Source: Xenoacremonium recifei (lineage: Eukaryota > Ascomycota > Sordariomycetes > Hypocreales > Nectriaceae). Taken from it: a DNA stretch of 64,000 nucleotides. Location of the stretch: NCBI GenBank assembly GCA_012184525.1, contig WOFQ01000036.1:248001-312000 (forward strand), read 5' to 3'. Of this stretch, positions 22,069 through 35,185 are shown piece after piece (the stretch's first letter is position 1; every line of letters begins with the position of its first letter). The translations under genes and the position numbers were made by a program. The notes under the pieces are model-generated. The model worked only from the letters and a program-made list of their open reading frames with translations, did no database searches and was not told the origin of the DNA.

Positions 22069-25000
22069 TTTGTGCAAATGGATGAATGAACCTCAGCTTT
22101 ATGGCTTGGCCTCGGTTCTCAAACTTGCCGAATTGATTCTGTGAGCGTTTCGCAGGAATAACCGATCCCGGGTCTGGGGACTCAATGTCGGTGTCCTCAG
22201 AACAGAACTACAAGCAAGCAAACGCGACTCAGTCAAGACACGCCGCATCGTGAAAGCGTCAATGCAGCTCTTTATGTATTCTGACTCTACGCTTGTGTTT
22301 CACGAACCTCGATCGTCTCAAGAGCAGCAGCCCATCACCAACCCGGCCCTCATGGCTAGACCAGCAATGCCTCGCAATAGCGCTGCTGCTCTGGGCCAGA
22401 ACGCCCTGGAAGCCTCAACGGCCAGCGTAGAAGCAATCGCTAGTCTGGAGCTTGACGCCGCCTCTGCTGATTGATATCACCCAAACTTTAGTGCCCGGAG
22501 CGATCGGCGGTGATGCCGAACCCTGGACCCTGGTGACAGGACGGTGACAGCTGCACGCATTGAGAGATCTGGCTGGACAGACAGGGACCGGGTTGTTTGT
22601 TCCAGCGCTGCTAACAATTTATTTAGGGGCCGGCACACGTGGGTTTAGGGCCGCCGCATTCTATCTAACCTCCTTCCTCGCGCTTCTCCACCGCATCGCC
22701 AGAACTTCAGCTTTGACAACTGCTGCTCGCGGAACCGAAGACCGTGGATTGAACTGAACGGCGACTTGGCATTTATTTTTCTGTTGCCTGGCATCTACCA
22801 ATCCTGCTATTCACTCGTCTCCCGAGTCCAAACCGCGCTCCTTCTCCCTTCGCCCTTCGCCGACATACTTATCTCTTCCCATAGGCGTCCCCGACAGACT
22901 TTCTCCTCACCACGCTGTGGCTTCACAATACGAGTCCCATGACGAGAGACAGTCGCAATCCGATCCCTATTTCGACGCCTGTCCCCCGCCTAGAGACAGA
23001 TCTTGCCACCCTGACAGCTGTCGCAGCCCCAGGAAAACCGTGCTCTCGGGACGTTCGCTCCTCTCTAGGCGGGACTCAGCCCCAGACCTCCTCCACCGGA
23101 AGCCCCTAACAGCCTAGACTACGCTAGGAACAGAGCCCTACCGATGCCGAGAACCGTCTTCTTGGACTCTGACCTGGTTTACATACGTCTCGATTGGGGA
23201 ACTCGTGGCGGCAAGTCTTCTGTCGCTGCTGTTCACGGCACGGGCGGCCGCTGGGGAGAAGCTGAGGATTGCTGTTGACAGCTCTGTCTACGCAGTCTAT
23301 GCTCTATGCCTAATGTCCCTTTGGATAGAGCAATTCTGTTCCAAATCCATGCAGCTCGAAGCCGATTTACACAGTGTCCCTCCTCCAAGTCCGAGATGAT
23401 CTTCCAATGCGTCCACACCAATGTTGGGGAAGCCCCTGATCGGCAAAGATTGAGTTTGGCCCCCTTCCTCATTCTGAAACAACCAGAACATTGCCTGAGA
23501 TTCTAGTGAATAAAAAGGTGATAGGTCATCTGGAGAGCTATTGCAAACGTGGTTTTGGGAAGCCCTACCATCGCAAGGCGTGAGAGATCTGCCTCATCTG
23601 CCATTGTCTCGGCCGAGATGTCTAGCAGTGACATGTCTACTCAAGCTCAGCCTGGGCAAGTGCCGATAGAAGGCTCGGCGACGAGACACGGCTCCCGCAT
23701 CGCTGGTATGACCCTCGCGTCTCTTTTTGCCTTCCCTGTACTGTGATGTGGTAAACGAGGATTACGTTTGAAGATGTGCAAGATCGAGTGGTCCGTACCC
23801 AACCGCAAAATGAGAATCGTGATCCATCCTTACGCTTGAAGCCCATCCATTCAATCTACTCTCCTAACCTCAATCCTCCCCTACTTTGGTCAGGCATTGG
23901 CACGATGCCGTCATCATCAAGTCTAGCTCTTCATTCGTACCAAAGGCTTCAGTGGAGATTCTTCCATCGTGTGATGCTTCAGGGCGTAGCGTGCCGGAGA
24001 AGCCTGGAGTTCCATTTCTTCCTTACCCGCGTTTCGGCACGGTCGACAACATATCAGTTCAAAACTCGGCCCGGTGTTCATTTTTTTGATGAGATTTCTC
24101 GGGACCCAAACTTCAGATCAACCTGTGAAGGCCGGATACACCCCAGTGGGGAAGCTGAGGGAGGACAATACTCGAGGAAGACTGATCCTGGAGCGTGCTC
24201 TTGGGCCGCATGCGGTACCATGGTAACGACTCAGGGTGTACCTGTAGCGTCTCCAGCCGCCGCTAGGGGGTCTCAGGTTTGACCCAAGTTATGAGAGTTG
24301 GTCGCCGCTTTTGCACTTTTTGGCTGTGCAGCAAGTATGGGCAGAGGAACGCAGTCCCTCCACCAACGACACCAACTCCATCAACTCAAGGTCAATATCG
24401 GATGAGACCATATTAGATTCTGGTTTTGGCGATTGTTCTCGGCCTTCCCCTGCGCCTTGCTTCATCCTCTATTTGAAGCAATGTCCGTGGCGCTCTCCAA
24501 GCCCAGGTCACAGCTTTGCTTCGTCATAATAACGGCAATGCGCCCGCTCTGGCTCATTTGCGCGCCCAATTGTTCATTCTCATGGGTCAAATGGATCAAC
24601 TAGCAGTTTCTGACCCGGTGAACCTTCTTGGATATCGCCTGGGCCGGATCAGAGTCACTTCCGAGCTAACAAACTTCTCGGCCTCGCGCCGCCGGAGTGG
24701 GACGGTGACTGGAATGCAAGATATTTCGCATCTAAGTCAACGCCCCCGTCGTCTTGGATCCATGGAAACCAGCAGCGAACGTACGACTGACTTCGTTACG
24801 GCCTCGCCGAGCAGAAGGTGGCCGGAAGCCGTACCCTTCCGTAGAGACACGCCCTTCTTGCAATGCCAAGCTGAGGATCGAGGGGCTGGATTCTGCGGGC
24901 GGGAATCGTGGCGGTTGTCTCATCACTCCTTCGGCTTCCCGCTTCACTCGATTGTCTCTCTCCAAGGCTTCCGGATAGCCTAATCTCATTGTTTCCATTC

Positions 25001-25371
25001 ACCTTATTCAAAGAAAGTTTACCTCGTCATTGTCGATCCTCCAGATCGGACCCAGTCTGGAGTATTACTCGGCCGTCCGAGGGGACTTGCCATTTCAACA
25101 TCATCACCATTATCCTACCAACTCTTCTATTGCGACCAATAGTCACGCCATATGTTACGGGCTATCTCTGGGGACCTCATCTGATACCGTGAAAAAGGGC
25201 GTATCCTGAAATCGACCCGGAATCATATCCGCGCCCCAGTTCTTCGTAGGACAAGTAGCTGAGGCTCCTCACCAACCATTCTCATATTTCTTCGGCTTCA
25301 CGTCGAGAAGCCGCCCCTCTCCATAGGCCACTGAACAACTGCAGCCATTGAGCGAGAACATACAGGCCAAA
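22069..25371. other. 3.3-kb region between divergent genes, no supported gene
   Basis: The FAS1 and GH16 genes point away from each other across this stretch. Open frames (for example 23776-24282, 24516-24983) lack motifs and are not extended by plausible introns. The stretch is probably two promoters with long leaders. Confidence 0.45.
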
Positions 25372-26849
25372 ATGTCCCGAAGAAGCTATGAAAGAAGAAC
25401 CAGCTATTCGGCTGCTTCATCACCAGGCTTTTCGCCTTCAAGGGCTGGATCTCCAGCTCCTGAATATCATGAAGGCCTTGAAGCCGGCTCATCACAACGA
25501 GTCACCTTCGCATCAAATCCCTTTCAGTTATCTGGCGCTTCATCTAATTACGATCCATCCGACAACTCAAATGATACACACCCCACAAACTATGACGATG
25601 GAGTTCAACGATATTTTCACTCAAGACGAATAGAACCAGGTGATGTCGAGAAGCCATGGCTCAAAAAAGTGTCGCCGAAGGAGAAATGGGTGACAATCCT
25701 CCCCATTATGGGCATGCTGCTTGGTCTTGCCATATCTGGATTCCTTGTCTGGGATGGACTGCACAGCGTGGCTCATCACAAATATTGTCCTGTCCTGGAC
25801 GAAGATTGGAGCGGCGGTATAGACACGAGCGTCTGGACGCAAGAAGTTCAAGTTGGTGGTTTTGGGTAAGCGATTGATCTCATATAAGTTTGCGGAATTG
25901 TGCTAAAACTCCCAGCAACGGCGAGTTCGAGATGACAACCCCCGATGATAGCAACGTCTACATTGAGAATGGGAACTTGGTCATTAAGGCTACTCTTCAA
26001 GATGCCAATCTGATTGAGAAGAACAACGTCATCAATCTTCTCAAGGACAAGACCTGCACGGGAACTACTTGGGACGAATGTGTCGCCGCGACCAACGTTA
26101 CCAACGGAAACTCAAGTATTGTGCCTCCCACGATCTCGGGTCGCATCAACACCAAGAAGGGCGCCACAATCAAGTTTGGGCGGGTTGAGGTGACGGCCAA
26201 ACTCCCAGAGGGCGACTGGCTCTGGCCCGCTATCTGGATGATGCCCGTCACCGATACTTACGGACCTTGGCCCGCGTCCGGAGAAATCGACATCATGGAG
26301 TCTCGAGGCAACAACCATACCTACGCTCAGGGTGGAAACAACATCGTCTCGTCCGCTCTACATTGGGGCCCCAATACGGCCAACGATGGCTGGTGGAAGA
26401 CCAACAACAAGCGCCAGGCTCTACACACGACCTACAGCGCTGGCTTCAATACCTTCGGGCTCGAATGGTCTCAGAAATACCTCTTCACATACGTCAACAA
26501 CCGTCTTCTTACCGTCCTCTACACCAACTTCAACAAACCCTTCTGGGACCGCGGCGGCTTCCCAACTGTTGAGTCGAACGGGACCGTACTCGTCAATCCT
26601 TGGGCCGGAGGAGGCGACAACACGCCATTCGACCAACAATTCTACCTGATCCTCAATGTCGCTGTGGGCGGAACCAATGGCTGGTTCCAAGATGGCAAAT
26701 CGGGCAAGCCGTGGTACGATGCATCGCCCAGCGCACCGAAAGAGTTTTGGGAAGCGCAGGATCAGTGGTATCCGACCTGGAAGCAGCCGTACATGGAGGT
26801 CAGCCGGGTGGTGATTTCGCAGCAGTGCGACGGAGCGGAGGATCTGTGA
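25372..26849 (+). CDS. Membrane-anchored GH16 glucanase
   Basis: This is a 475-aa type II membrane protein with a family-16 glycosyl hydrolase domain, active on beta-glucans of the cell wall or related polymers. Exons are 25372-25865 and 25916-26849 (50-bp intron). A Ser/Pro-rich cytosolic head of about 110 residues precedes one helix (about 115-137, ILPIMGMLLGLAISGFLVW). The catalytic ExDxxE signature is in GEIDIMESRGN, with WPAIWMMP just upstream as in beta-1,3-glucanase-like members. The start is the ATG in AAAATGTCC at 25372; an earlier in-frame TTG is ignored. Exact substrate, and whether it hydrolyses or transfers glucan, are not readable here. Confidence 0.9.
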
Positions 26850-29800
26850 TGAGGCGTTGCGATGGAATCTTTCTACGTTCTTTACTTGTCATGTGAAATC
26901 ATAGACCGTCGATACACGGTACAAACTATTGGGGGCGCATAAGAATGCATGCGATGGGTGACCCCAAATCTCCATAACAAGGTGTTTTGCTATTGGGCTT
27001 AGGTACACATTTCACTCACTAGGTATCAAAGGGACTTGGCTTTTCCGTTCATACAACTCGAAGCCCACTGAGATTCTCTACTTTTGGATTTCGCATGACA
27101 TGTGAATGCGATCGCTCAATAATCGACACCCAGACGGGGATCTGGACTCAAGCCACCGTAGATCTCGGCTACAGGCTCTCCAGCCACTGGAATTCGGAGA
27201 TGAGGCTGTGAGTTTGGGCGTCACTGAAAGCGGCGGCCGACGCTGAAGGCGCAGCTACCTTATTCACCGCGGGCGACGAGACCAACAATACGGAGTGCGC
27301 AGATCCTCTCGGCCATTGCGATGCAGAGAGGCTTTCGTGGCTGTTTTGAAGCAGATGTTTTCAATGGCGGACGGGCGCAAGAATGGACATGGATGCAAGG
27401 CTGCAGCCACTTTACAGAGTATTGCCGAGAGTGAACCAAAATTCGGTCCGTCCGTATCAATTCCTCCATCAGACAATAATACGACGCGAGAGGGTGGCTG
27501 GCGCCCAGTCCTCGACGCTTCGTAAATCATCCAATGAGCAGAACAGCCTGTATGTTGCAACCAAACCAACCCTGAAGAATAATACCACGTTGCCTCCCCT
27601 TCCCCCGGTCCGGACACACGCCCAACCCTGGCCGCGCAGCATCCCCCCCTGGCCAAAGTCGCGTCCCCCAATTGGCTGAACCAAGAGCCGTGGCTGAAGG
27701 CCCCCAAGACATTTTCGACTCGTGGACAAATCGCAGGCCCGGATCGAGTTCGCACGGGAACGTGCATATCAGCTCCTTCGCCTCGATCTGCCGCCGCGCC
27801 AGGATTGGCTGGCTGCGGCGAAAGTGCAGAAGTCGGACGAATAGGCGGTGGCGCTGAGATTCGGACGGGATTGTGCATTTGAGGCCCCCAACGCGACCTT
27901 CAGCTGAGGACAGCCTCACTTTTGCGCTGCGGGAGGACGATTGAGGGGAGCTGGGCGTGGTGAGGGAGGGATCTGGTCCAACTACAGTGTCTAAAGTCAT
28001 TTTGTAAGTGCAAATAACGTCCTGACTGGATAGATCACGGTCGGAAAAAAGCCAGCTCTCGTAGGGAGAAGAGCTTGCGGCTTCTCAGCCCGGGCTCAAT
28101 TGAACGTGCAAAATGAAAGTGCAAAAGTAGACGGTAAGCCGCGTCATCCACCTCAATCCTCTCAAGAACAATGCCCTCAATTCTCTTGGCATTGAACAGC
28201 AGAAATTTTGTCGCCTTTCGACAGGTGAGAGTCTTACGACCTTCATGGGTTCCTTGCTGGAATTCCGCACGGAGAACCAACACCTCGCTTTTGGGGCCGT
28301 GACATCGGCTTGAGATCCACCGTCGGACCAGCCAATTCGATTCCCATTCGGTACCAAACCATGATATGGATGCTGAAGAATCGGTGAGCAAAAATCGCAT
28401 CTTGTCGGAAGTCGTGCGCTCCGCGGAACGGTGCAAGATGAGTGGGCAGAAACCCGGGTATCGTGGATCCAAGGCGGCGTGGGCGAGGAGAGTAGACACC
28501 GGAGCCGGCGGAACCGCTGCATCCACAGACAAGGCCTGAAGAGCTGAAACGAAGAAGAACGGTTCGCGGCGTTCAGCCTTACCAGAGTTGATTGAGGAGC
28601 CTCTTGCGGAACTCCATATTCAGCCCGCCGGAGGAGCTACCTCGCAAGTAAGTACAATCGTCCATGCGTCTTTGTAAGCCCCAACAAACTGAATCAAACA
28701 AACAAAGGCTATGTTATGGGTTGAAACATGCCACAATTGGAAAAGATGCCGAGTCAGAACCACGGAATCGTCAGCAGCCGGTGAGAGTCGGGTGTGTCAA
28801 GTGTCGAGCGGCAATCGGCACGCCAGCCAAGCAGCGCGTTCCCGTGGTTTTGACCGAGGCCATACGATGCAGGAGCTGGTGTTTGGCCTAGCAAGAAAGT
28901 CTGCAGCCTCTCGGGTATCGCATCCGAACTGATATTTCCGGGGGAAAGATCTGGAGACGGGGACAAGATAGCCTTGCACGTGTAGGCTATACGTCAGTGC
29001 CAACCCAAGAGCTCTGGCATCACAAGTTGGTGATTCAAGCCTACGACTGTTGTTAGTCCCGATTGTCGGCTTTCCAGAGTTTTCGTTGAGATCTCGGCCA
29101 CATGGCTGGATCTGGGGGATCCTCATCGGGTTCCACGGTTCTCCAAGGTCCAGCGGCCGTCGCCGAAAGTATAAACGAGCCCAAGGATCGTGAGAGGTTT
29201 CCGAGTAGAATTTTGGGTCTTGGTGAGTTTCTCGAGATGTTCTAGTGCGATCGTCCCTCCCGTCAGTCCCGCCATGCTTCGAGTCTTGGAGGGATGCCGA
29301 TCGGCAGGGAAGAACAACGTCGATGCAGAGGAACTGCAGCCATGCTGGCGGGAGATGGAGATGGACTGGGTATCTGAATGCAAGGCAATGCGCTACCGTG
29401 GAGGATCCGGCGGAGAGGGCTGTTGGTTGGTGTTCGTCACCTCGGGGGGCCGGAAGCATAAAAATCTCCGGTAGGCGCAGCCACCAAGCCATCAAGCAGC
29501 TAGGGATTATTCATGGCGTTGGTAGAGGTTGAATGGGCTAGAGAGAGAGACGTTCAACTTCAACCCATGTTCCCCCACTTAGTCCTGGTTTTGCTAAAGA
29601 AGACGGATTTCTACAAGGCGTCAAGTTGAGCAGAAGCATCCGCTGTATCGTGGGGGAGTGGATGCTGGATCTGGAGCGGTCGGGGCGGCCATTGCCATTC
29701 ACCGCAGCGGGCCTGCCACTAAAGAGCCAATGGAATTCGGGGAGTGCCTACGGTGCCTGTGGCTGAATCCGGCCTCCCGTGGCGCTGCGATGCCGCTTTA

Positions 29801-31684
29801 AGACGTCCTTGAAAGTCGAGAATCGCTTCCTTGGACTCGGTGGCTATTGTGTTTAGAAGATTAACCATGGCTCAATGCCTAAGGGGAAGGACGAGTGTTT
29901 CAGTAATCGACAGTGCATGTCCGTATTTTACGGTGCCCTAGGGCTCCTTCCCGCCGTGACCCGGGATCGTGGGAACAGCACGTTGCCGGGAGGATCACCA
30001 TGTCTCAGTAGCTGAGGTGGCCTACCGCATGCAGCCTGAGCGTGAGTCTCTTCTGCCCATGTCTCAGACAAATCGTGCTCAGCGCTGTTGTTGTTGTCTC
30101 AGTTACGGACGGGGGTGTCGCGGATGCCCTGGATCAGCCTCTGCCCGTTTCGGGAGAGCATCCAACGTTAAGGTTCAGCCGCCTTCCACGTTCATCCCAA
30201 AGGCATTAGCCACACCTGCCAGAGTTCACAGGGGAGGTGCGGCCGATGCCACCTTACACCCTCTTGCCCTCTTGCCACTCTCGTCCAGTCGGAGCCGCGC
30301 GGGGGCTAAACCCCGTTCAGCGCCTGGTCGAAACTCTCCCGGACGCCAGCCCAACAGCCACCATTCTCGAATCAACTTCACCTCCATTCACTAACACTCT
30401 CGGCCAATGTCTCGGGCTCCCGATCCGCTACCCTCTTCCGTATCTGAGACTCTCCAGCAAGCCCGAACTGACCATGGCGCCGCCTGTGACGCCTGTGCAG
30501 CAGCCATTGCAAGCCCCCCCCCCCCAAGTCCAGCTCCCGCGCCCGCAGAGCTAAGGATGACACTCTGCCGCCACTGTCTCGCATCCGAGGCGCCTCTTCG
30601 CTCAAACCGGCTCTATTCGTAGACGCCTATGATGTGTCTCACCGTTCTGAGGCCCCAGGAAGCTCCTGCCTTGACGGAAACGCTCTCTCCGTCCTGTCGA
30701 GCCCCGATTCAATGGAGTTGCCAAGATGCACTTGGACGTATCGCCCACTGTCCTGCGGGCACTGGCTGCTTCAATGGCAGACCCAACAAAGATCGTGTGT
30801 GGATCGATCGTGGAAAACGTGCGTTGACGAGGCTACTGGCTTGACCGATCTATCGTCACTCCCCCTCCCCGCGGCCACCGTTCGTCTAGACCCCACGCCA
30901 ACTTGCCCGCGATCTGAATCCGAGTCTAGGTCTCTTCTCAAGTGGGCGAATCCGTCAGGCCTCTCCGTCCAAGGCCTGCGACATGGTTGCTTCTAGCTTC
31001 GCCTTGCCCGTCACTTGGCCCATCTCTCTCACTTTCGTGGCGTTCTGACCATAGCCCACCCTCTACAAGGCCTCAAAAACTCCCATCCTCCCATTCCCTT
31101 GACTCCTTCTCGAAATCAACTAGATCCTGCTCAATAATTTGAGTTACAGACAAAGGTCCCTTCCAGCCTAGTAAGTAACGTTCATCCCCGCGGTCCCCTG
31201 ATCTTCCCGGCACCTTCCAATATACTTTATCCAGCTTTGCCTCCAAGCATAGCCTTTGGTCTTCATTCTTTTCTCATCGCTTTCTTGCCATGATCTACAT
31301 CTGACATTTGCTTCTGATAGCCTCTTATTCCCCGAAACCCTCCCGAAGAGTACCATAAGTAATATCTTCCACGAATATCGATCCGGTCTTTGCCCTACCT
31401 CGGATCAATCTCCATTTCTCGGATTACAAAAACTTTCCAAGTCCTTCATCTCTGAGTGGTGTCTTTCAGTTTGGGTGCTTGGCACCTACAGGCTGGCATA
31501 TTATTTTCACTCAAGGCAAGTTGATTATGGAGAGAGAAGAACTGGAATTCTAACCGTAGCTTTAGAAATCGACGATATCATAATTTGCACGACCCCAAAG
31601 GCTCCGGACCTTTCAGTGTCCGCTCTGTGAGCAGCCTTCGACTGGGAACGAGCTCTCATATCTGGACACCTCACAGTCGCCAAG
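26850..31684. other. 4.8-kb region without a recognisable gene
   Basis: This is the longest gap of the window. Frames up to 232 codons (28797-29495 minus, 27264-27878 minus) have no domain signature and are matched by equal frames on the other strand. From about 30370 on, sequence is pyrimidine-rich and may be the promoter and leader of the GT2 gene, possibly with leader introns. No RNA gene was found. Confidence 0.45.
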
Positions 31685-34559
31685 ATGGGTCTCGGCAGCT
31701 ATTTCAAGAATCCTTCCCAACCGAAGGCGAAGGCTAAGAAGGTGGTGCCTCGGTTGTCGATATCAGTCCCCCAGGCATCAGGCAGTGGCAGCGATGAGAA
31801 GCGCGGGAGTTCCTCTATGGCAAATCCCAACGTCGTGGAGTTAGTGCCTCCAGATTCGCACGTTCCCATACCGCCATCAGTCTCGGGAAAGTCGACAAAA
31901 TCCGCAGCCAGCATGTTTCTGGATGACATCAAGCATGAGGTGATGGTCAATTATCTCTATCAACAGCAATGCTCTCAACTTTGGGTGGGAGATGGATCTG
32001 GTGAGGCTGAGGGAGTGATACTACGAAAGGCTCGGGGCCAATACATGGCCTGTCCTCCAGCCTTGGGCCACTCTCCTTTTGCCATAGCATGTGCTGCTCT
32101 TAACGTACAGGTAGGATGGTTCTCAAACATAAACCATAGCTAAGTTACTGACAGCTTTCTTAGTGTGCCATGACTGTCAATTCGCGAGTCATCAAAACCT
32201 TCCTCCAATGGACTCCGGATGCTGTCGACGTCCCATTGATGAACGGTCTGCGGGTTCAGATTCTTCCTTCTGTGGACGATCTTCCAAGGGCTCGCAAGCA
32301 TCAGTTTGCAGCTTTCATCGCCGCCGATGGCCTACTTGTCGTTTGGGACGACGACGCGCTCAACCTCATGAACAGAGCGAAAACCATCGAATCAGAGCTG
32401 ATGGAGCTCGTGTGGAATGCCGGAACCGACGAGGACGATGAAGAAGGTGGCACCAACTACATCGAATATGAGATTGACGAAGAGAGTGGTGAGATCAAGC
32501 CTGAGACGCGCCCAATCCATCTCCAAAATGCCGTCCTCGTTTCTTTCACCGTCGTTCTTGTCACTGTTTCACTCGGCTCTGCCTGGAGGCAACTAGCCAT
32601 CGAGGTGTCCGTCGATGGCAGCTACATGCGACTTGGCCTTCTTGCACTCTTCCCCATCCAAATCTTCTTCACTCTGTTCTTCGCGCAGGTTCTTGTCGGT
32701 TGCATGGCCCAGATCTTTGGTCCTATCCGACAATTGACTATCAACTCCAAATACTACTCCGCAAAGCCCCCTCCGAGACTTCAAACCTCCCAACTTCCTC
32801 ACATCACTATTCAATGCCCCGTCTACAAGGAGGGTCTGGCTGGTGTCATTGCGCCAACAGTCAAGTCCATCAAGCAAGCTATGTCAACCTATGAGCTCCA
32901 AGGCGGCTCTGCGAACATGTTTGTCAACGACGATGGTTTGCAACTCCTTGATGAAGAGGAGCGAGACGCACGAATTGAGTTCTACGCCGACAACAGCATC
33001 GGTTGGGTGGCTCGCCCCAAGCACGGCGAAAATGGATTCACCAGAAAGGGCAAATTCAAGAAGGCATCCAACATGAACTTTGGCCTCATGATCTCGCTCA
33101 AGGTTGAGGAGAAGCTACAACTCATCAAGCGACCTCTGGACTGGAACCAAAACGACGAGGCTCTGGCTTACGAGCAGGCTCTCAAGGAGGTCCTCGAGGA
33201 AGATGGTCGCGCCTGGGCGGATGGAAACATCCGTATCGGCGATTACATCCTTCTCATCGACTCCGATACCCGTGTTCCTGCCGATTGCCTTTTGGATTCC
33301 GTCTCTGAGATGCACCAGTCCCCCGAGGTTGGCATCATGCAGTTCTCGTCCGGTGTGATGCAGGTCGTCAACACTTACTTCGAGAACGGCATTACCTTCT
33401 TCACCAACCTGATCTATACGGCTATTCGTTACACGGTCTCTAACGGCGATGTCGCTCCCTTCGTCGGTCACAATGCCATTCTGCGATGGTCTGCCATCCA
33501 ACAGGTGGCCTACCAGGACGAGGACGGCTATGACAAGTTCTGGTCGGAGAGCCATGTGTCTGAGGACTTCGACATGTCTCTGCGACTGCAATGTAACGGC
33601 TACATCATTCGTCTGGCAGCTTGGGCCGGTGACGGTTTCAAAGAAGGTGTCTCCTTGACCGTGTACGATGAGCTCGCCCGATGGGAGAAGTACGCCTACG
33701 GCTGCAACGAGCTGCTCTTCAACCCGATCCGCACCTGGCTGTGGCGCGGCCCTTTCACCCCTCTCTTCCGCGAATTCCTCTGCTCCAACATCCGACTTAC
33801 CTCCAAGATCACCATTGTCTCCTACATCGGCACATACTACGCCATTGGCGCCGCCTGGATCATGACCGGCGCCAACTACTTCATCGTGGGCTGGTTCAAC
33901 GGCTACCTCGACAAATACTACCTCGACTCCTGGCAGGTGTGGTTCTCCATCATCATCGTCTTCAACGGTCTCGGCAACGTCGCCCTCGCCATCATGCGAT
34001 ACCGCGCCGGTGAACGCACCTTGATCTACGCTCTGTACGAGAACTTCAAATGGACCTTCATGCTGGCCATTTTCCTGGGCGGGCTTTCGCTGCATGTCAG
34101 TCAGGCCTTGTTGGCGCATATGTTTGAGATCGACATGTCCTGGGGCTCGACGTCCAAGGAGGCCGAGTTTTCGAACTTCTTTATCGAGATCCCCAAGGTT
34201 CTGAAGAAGGTGAGTTGTTCTGGAATGTTTGGCGCCTGCACCACCCAGCCCTTCCGACAAATTGGCTCAGGATAGCGTCCGAATTTCTTCGGGCGACTCT
34301 TCTAGCCTTCTTCCGCGTCTGCTTCCGTCCATACTAGTTCCCACTCGGCTAACGTCTATTTGCTTTATAGTTCAAATTCTCCATGCTGTTCTCGCTCTTC
34401 TTTATTTGCGTGATCATCGTCTTGGCGGTTGCGCCCTTCGTGCCGTATGACTGGCGCATCACCGACTTCGTCGCCATCTTGCCTATGGCAACCGTTGCTG
34501 GGTCTCACTTCCTGCTGCCTCTGGCATTGAACCCGGCTCTGATGACTTTCTCATGGTAG
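31685..34559 (+). CDS. GT2: Family 2 glycosyltransferase of the fungal GT2 (hyphal growth) type
   Basis: This is an 886-aa polytopic membrane glycosyltransferase. Exons are 31685-32110, 32164-34209 and 34371-34559; introns are 53 and 161 bp. Two helices (about 263-283, 298-323) precede the cytosolic GT-A domain with FVNDDGLQLL, the metal-binding DSDT (about 507), SEDFDMSLRL with the catalytic Asp (about 607) and an RW motif in RWEKYAYG (about 648) equivalent to QxxRW of processive enzymes. Several helices follow to the C-terminus. Orthologues in Zymoseptoria and Fusarium are needed for hyphal growth on solid surfaces and for plant infection; the polymer they make is not known. The last 63 residues lie in exon 3 and would be lost without splicing. 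Confidence 0.9.
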
Positions 34560-35185
34560 TGGGCTTGCGGCTCTACTATCTATCTCTCTATACAATCTAC
34601 CTTAACATGGGACATTTACCTTTGTCACCACCCACTTACACTTCTCATAACACCGCAAATACCTTTGTCGCGGCTTGATTTTCCTGTACATATTAATGGC
34701 GTTTGGACAGACATAGACGGGCAGGTTTGGATAGCCCGGGCCTAAAGCATATTCGCTCCGCAGAGTGCGATACGGAGTAACTTTCTAGTTCTTATTCTCC
34801 TTGGAGAGCAAGGATAAATATATTTACTGGGGCTTCTTTTGGATATATTTGTTAGATATGTATGTATACACGCGGAGAAGCACAAAGGAAACTGGAAACA
34901 ATGATACATACTTTCGCATACCACTACGCTCCGGGGATCTGAACACGCGCCGTAAATGTTATAATGTGCTATGCAATGTTCATTCGAGTCTATCTAAAGC
35001 CAGCCAACGCCTCTATACCGTGCCCTATCATCAGAATCTAGTCTAGCCATCGATCGGCCTGCATCTCTCTAATAATAGTGTCGAACCTCGTCATATCGCG
35101 TGTTCCAAGTCTTCCACAGCCAGAACGTATATCATCAAACCCAAACATCCAAAACGTGCCAGAATTCCACTTTTATATCCCTCCT
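34560..35185. other. Intergenic between convergent genes
   Basis: The stretch holds the 3' flanks of the GT2 and EF-3 genes and is AT-rich. No gene is seen. Confidence 0.55.

Noticed and set aside
28797..29495. 232-codon minus-strand frame
   Set aside because: No family motif and no supporting context; likely chance in GC-rich sequence.
31256..31630. 124-codon frame just upstream of GT2
   Set aside because: It lies in the probable leader of GT2 and has no motif; a functional upstream frame cannot be shown.
33115..34260. 381-codon minus-strand frame opposite GT2
   Set aside because: Antisense shadow of the biased GT2 coding sequence.
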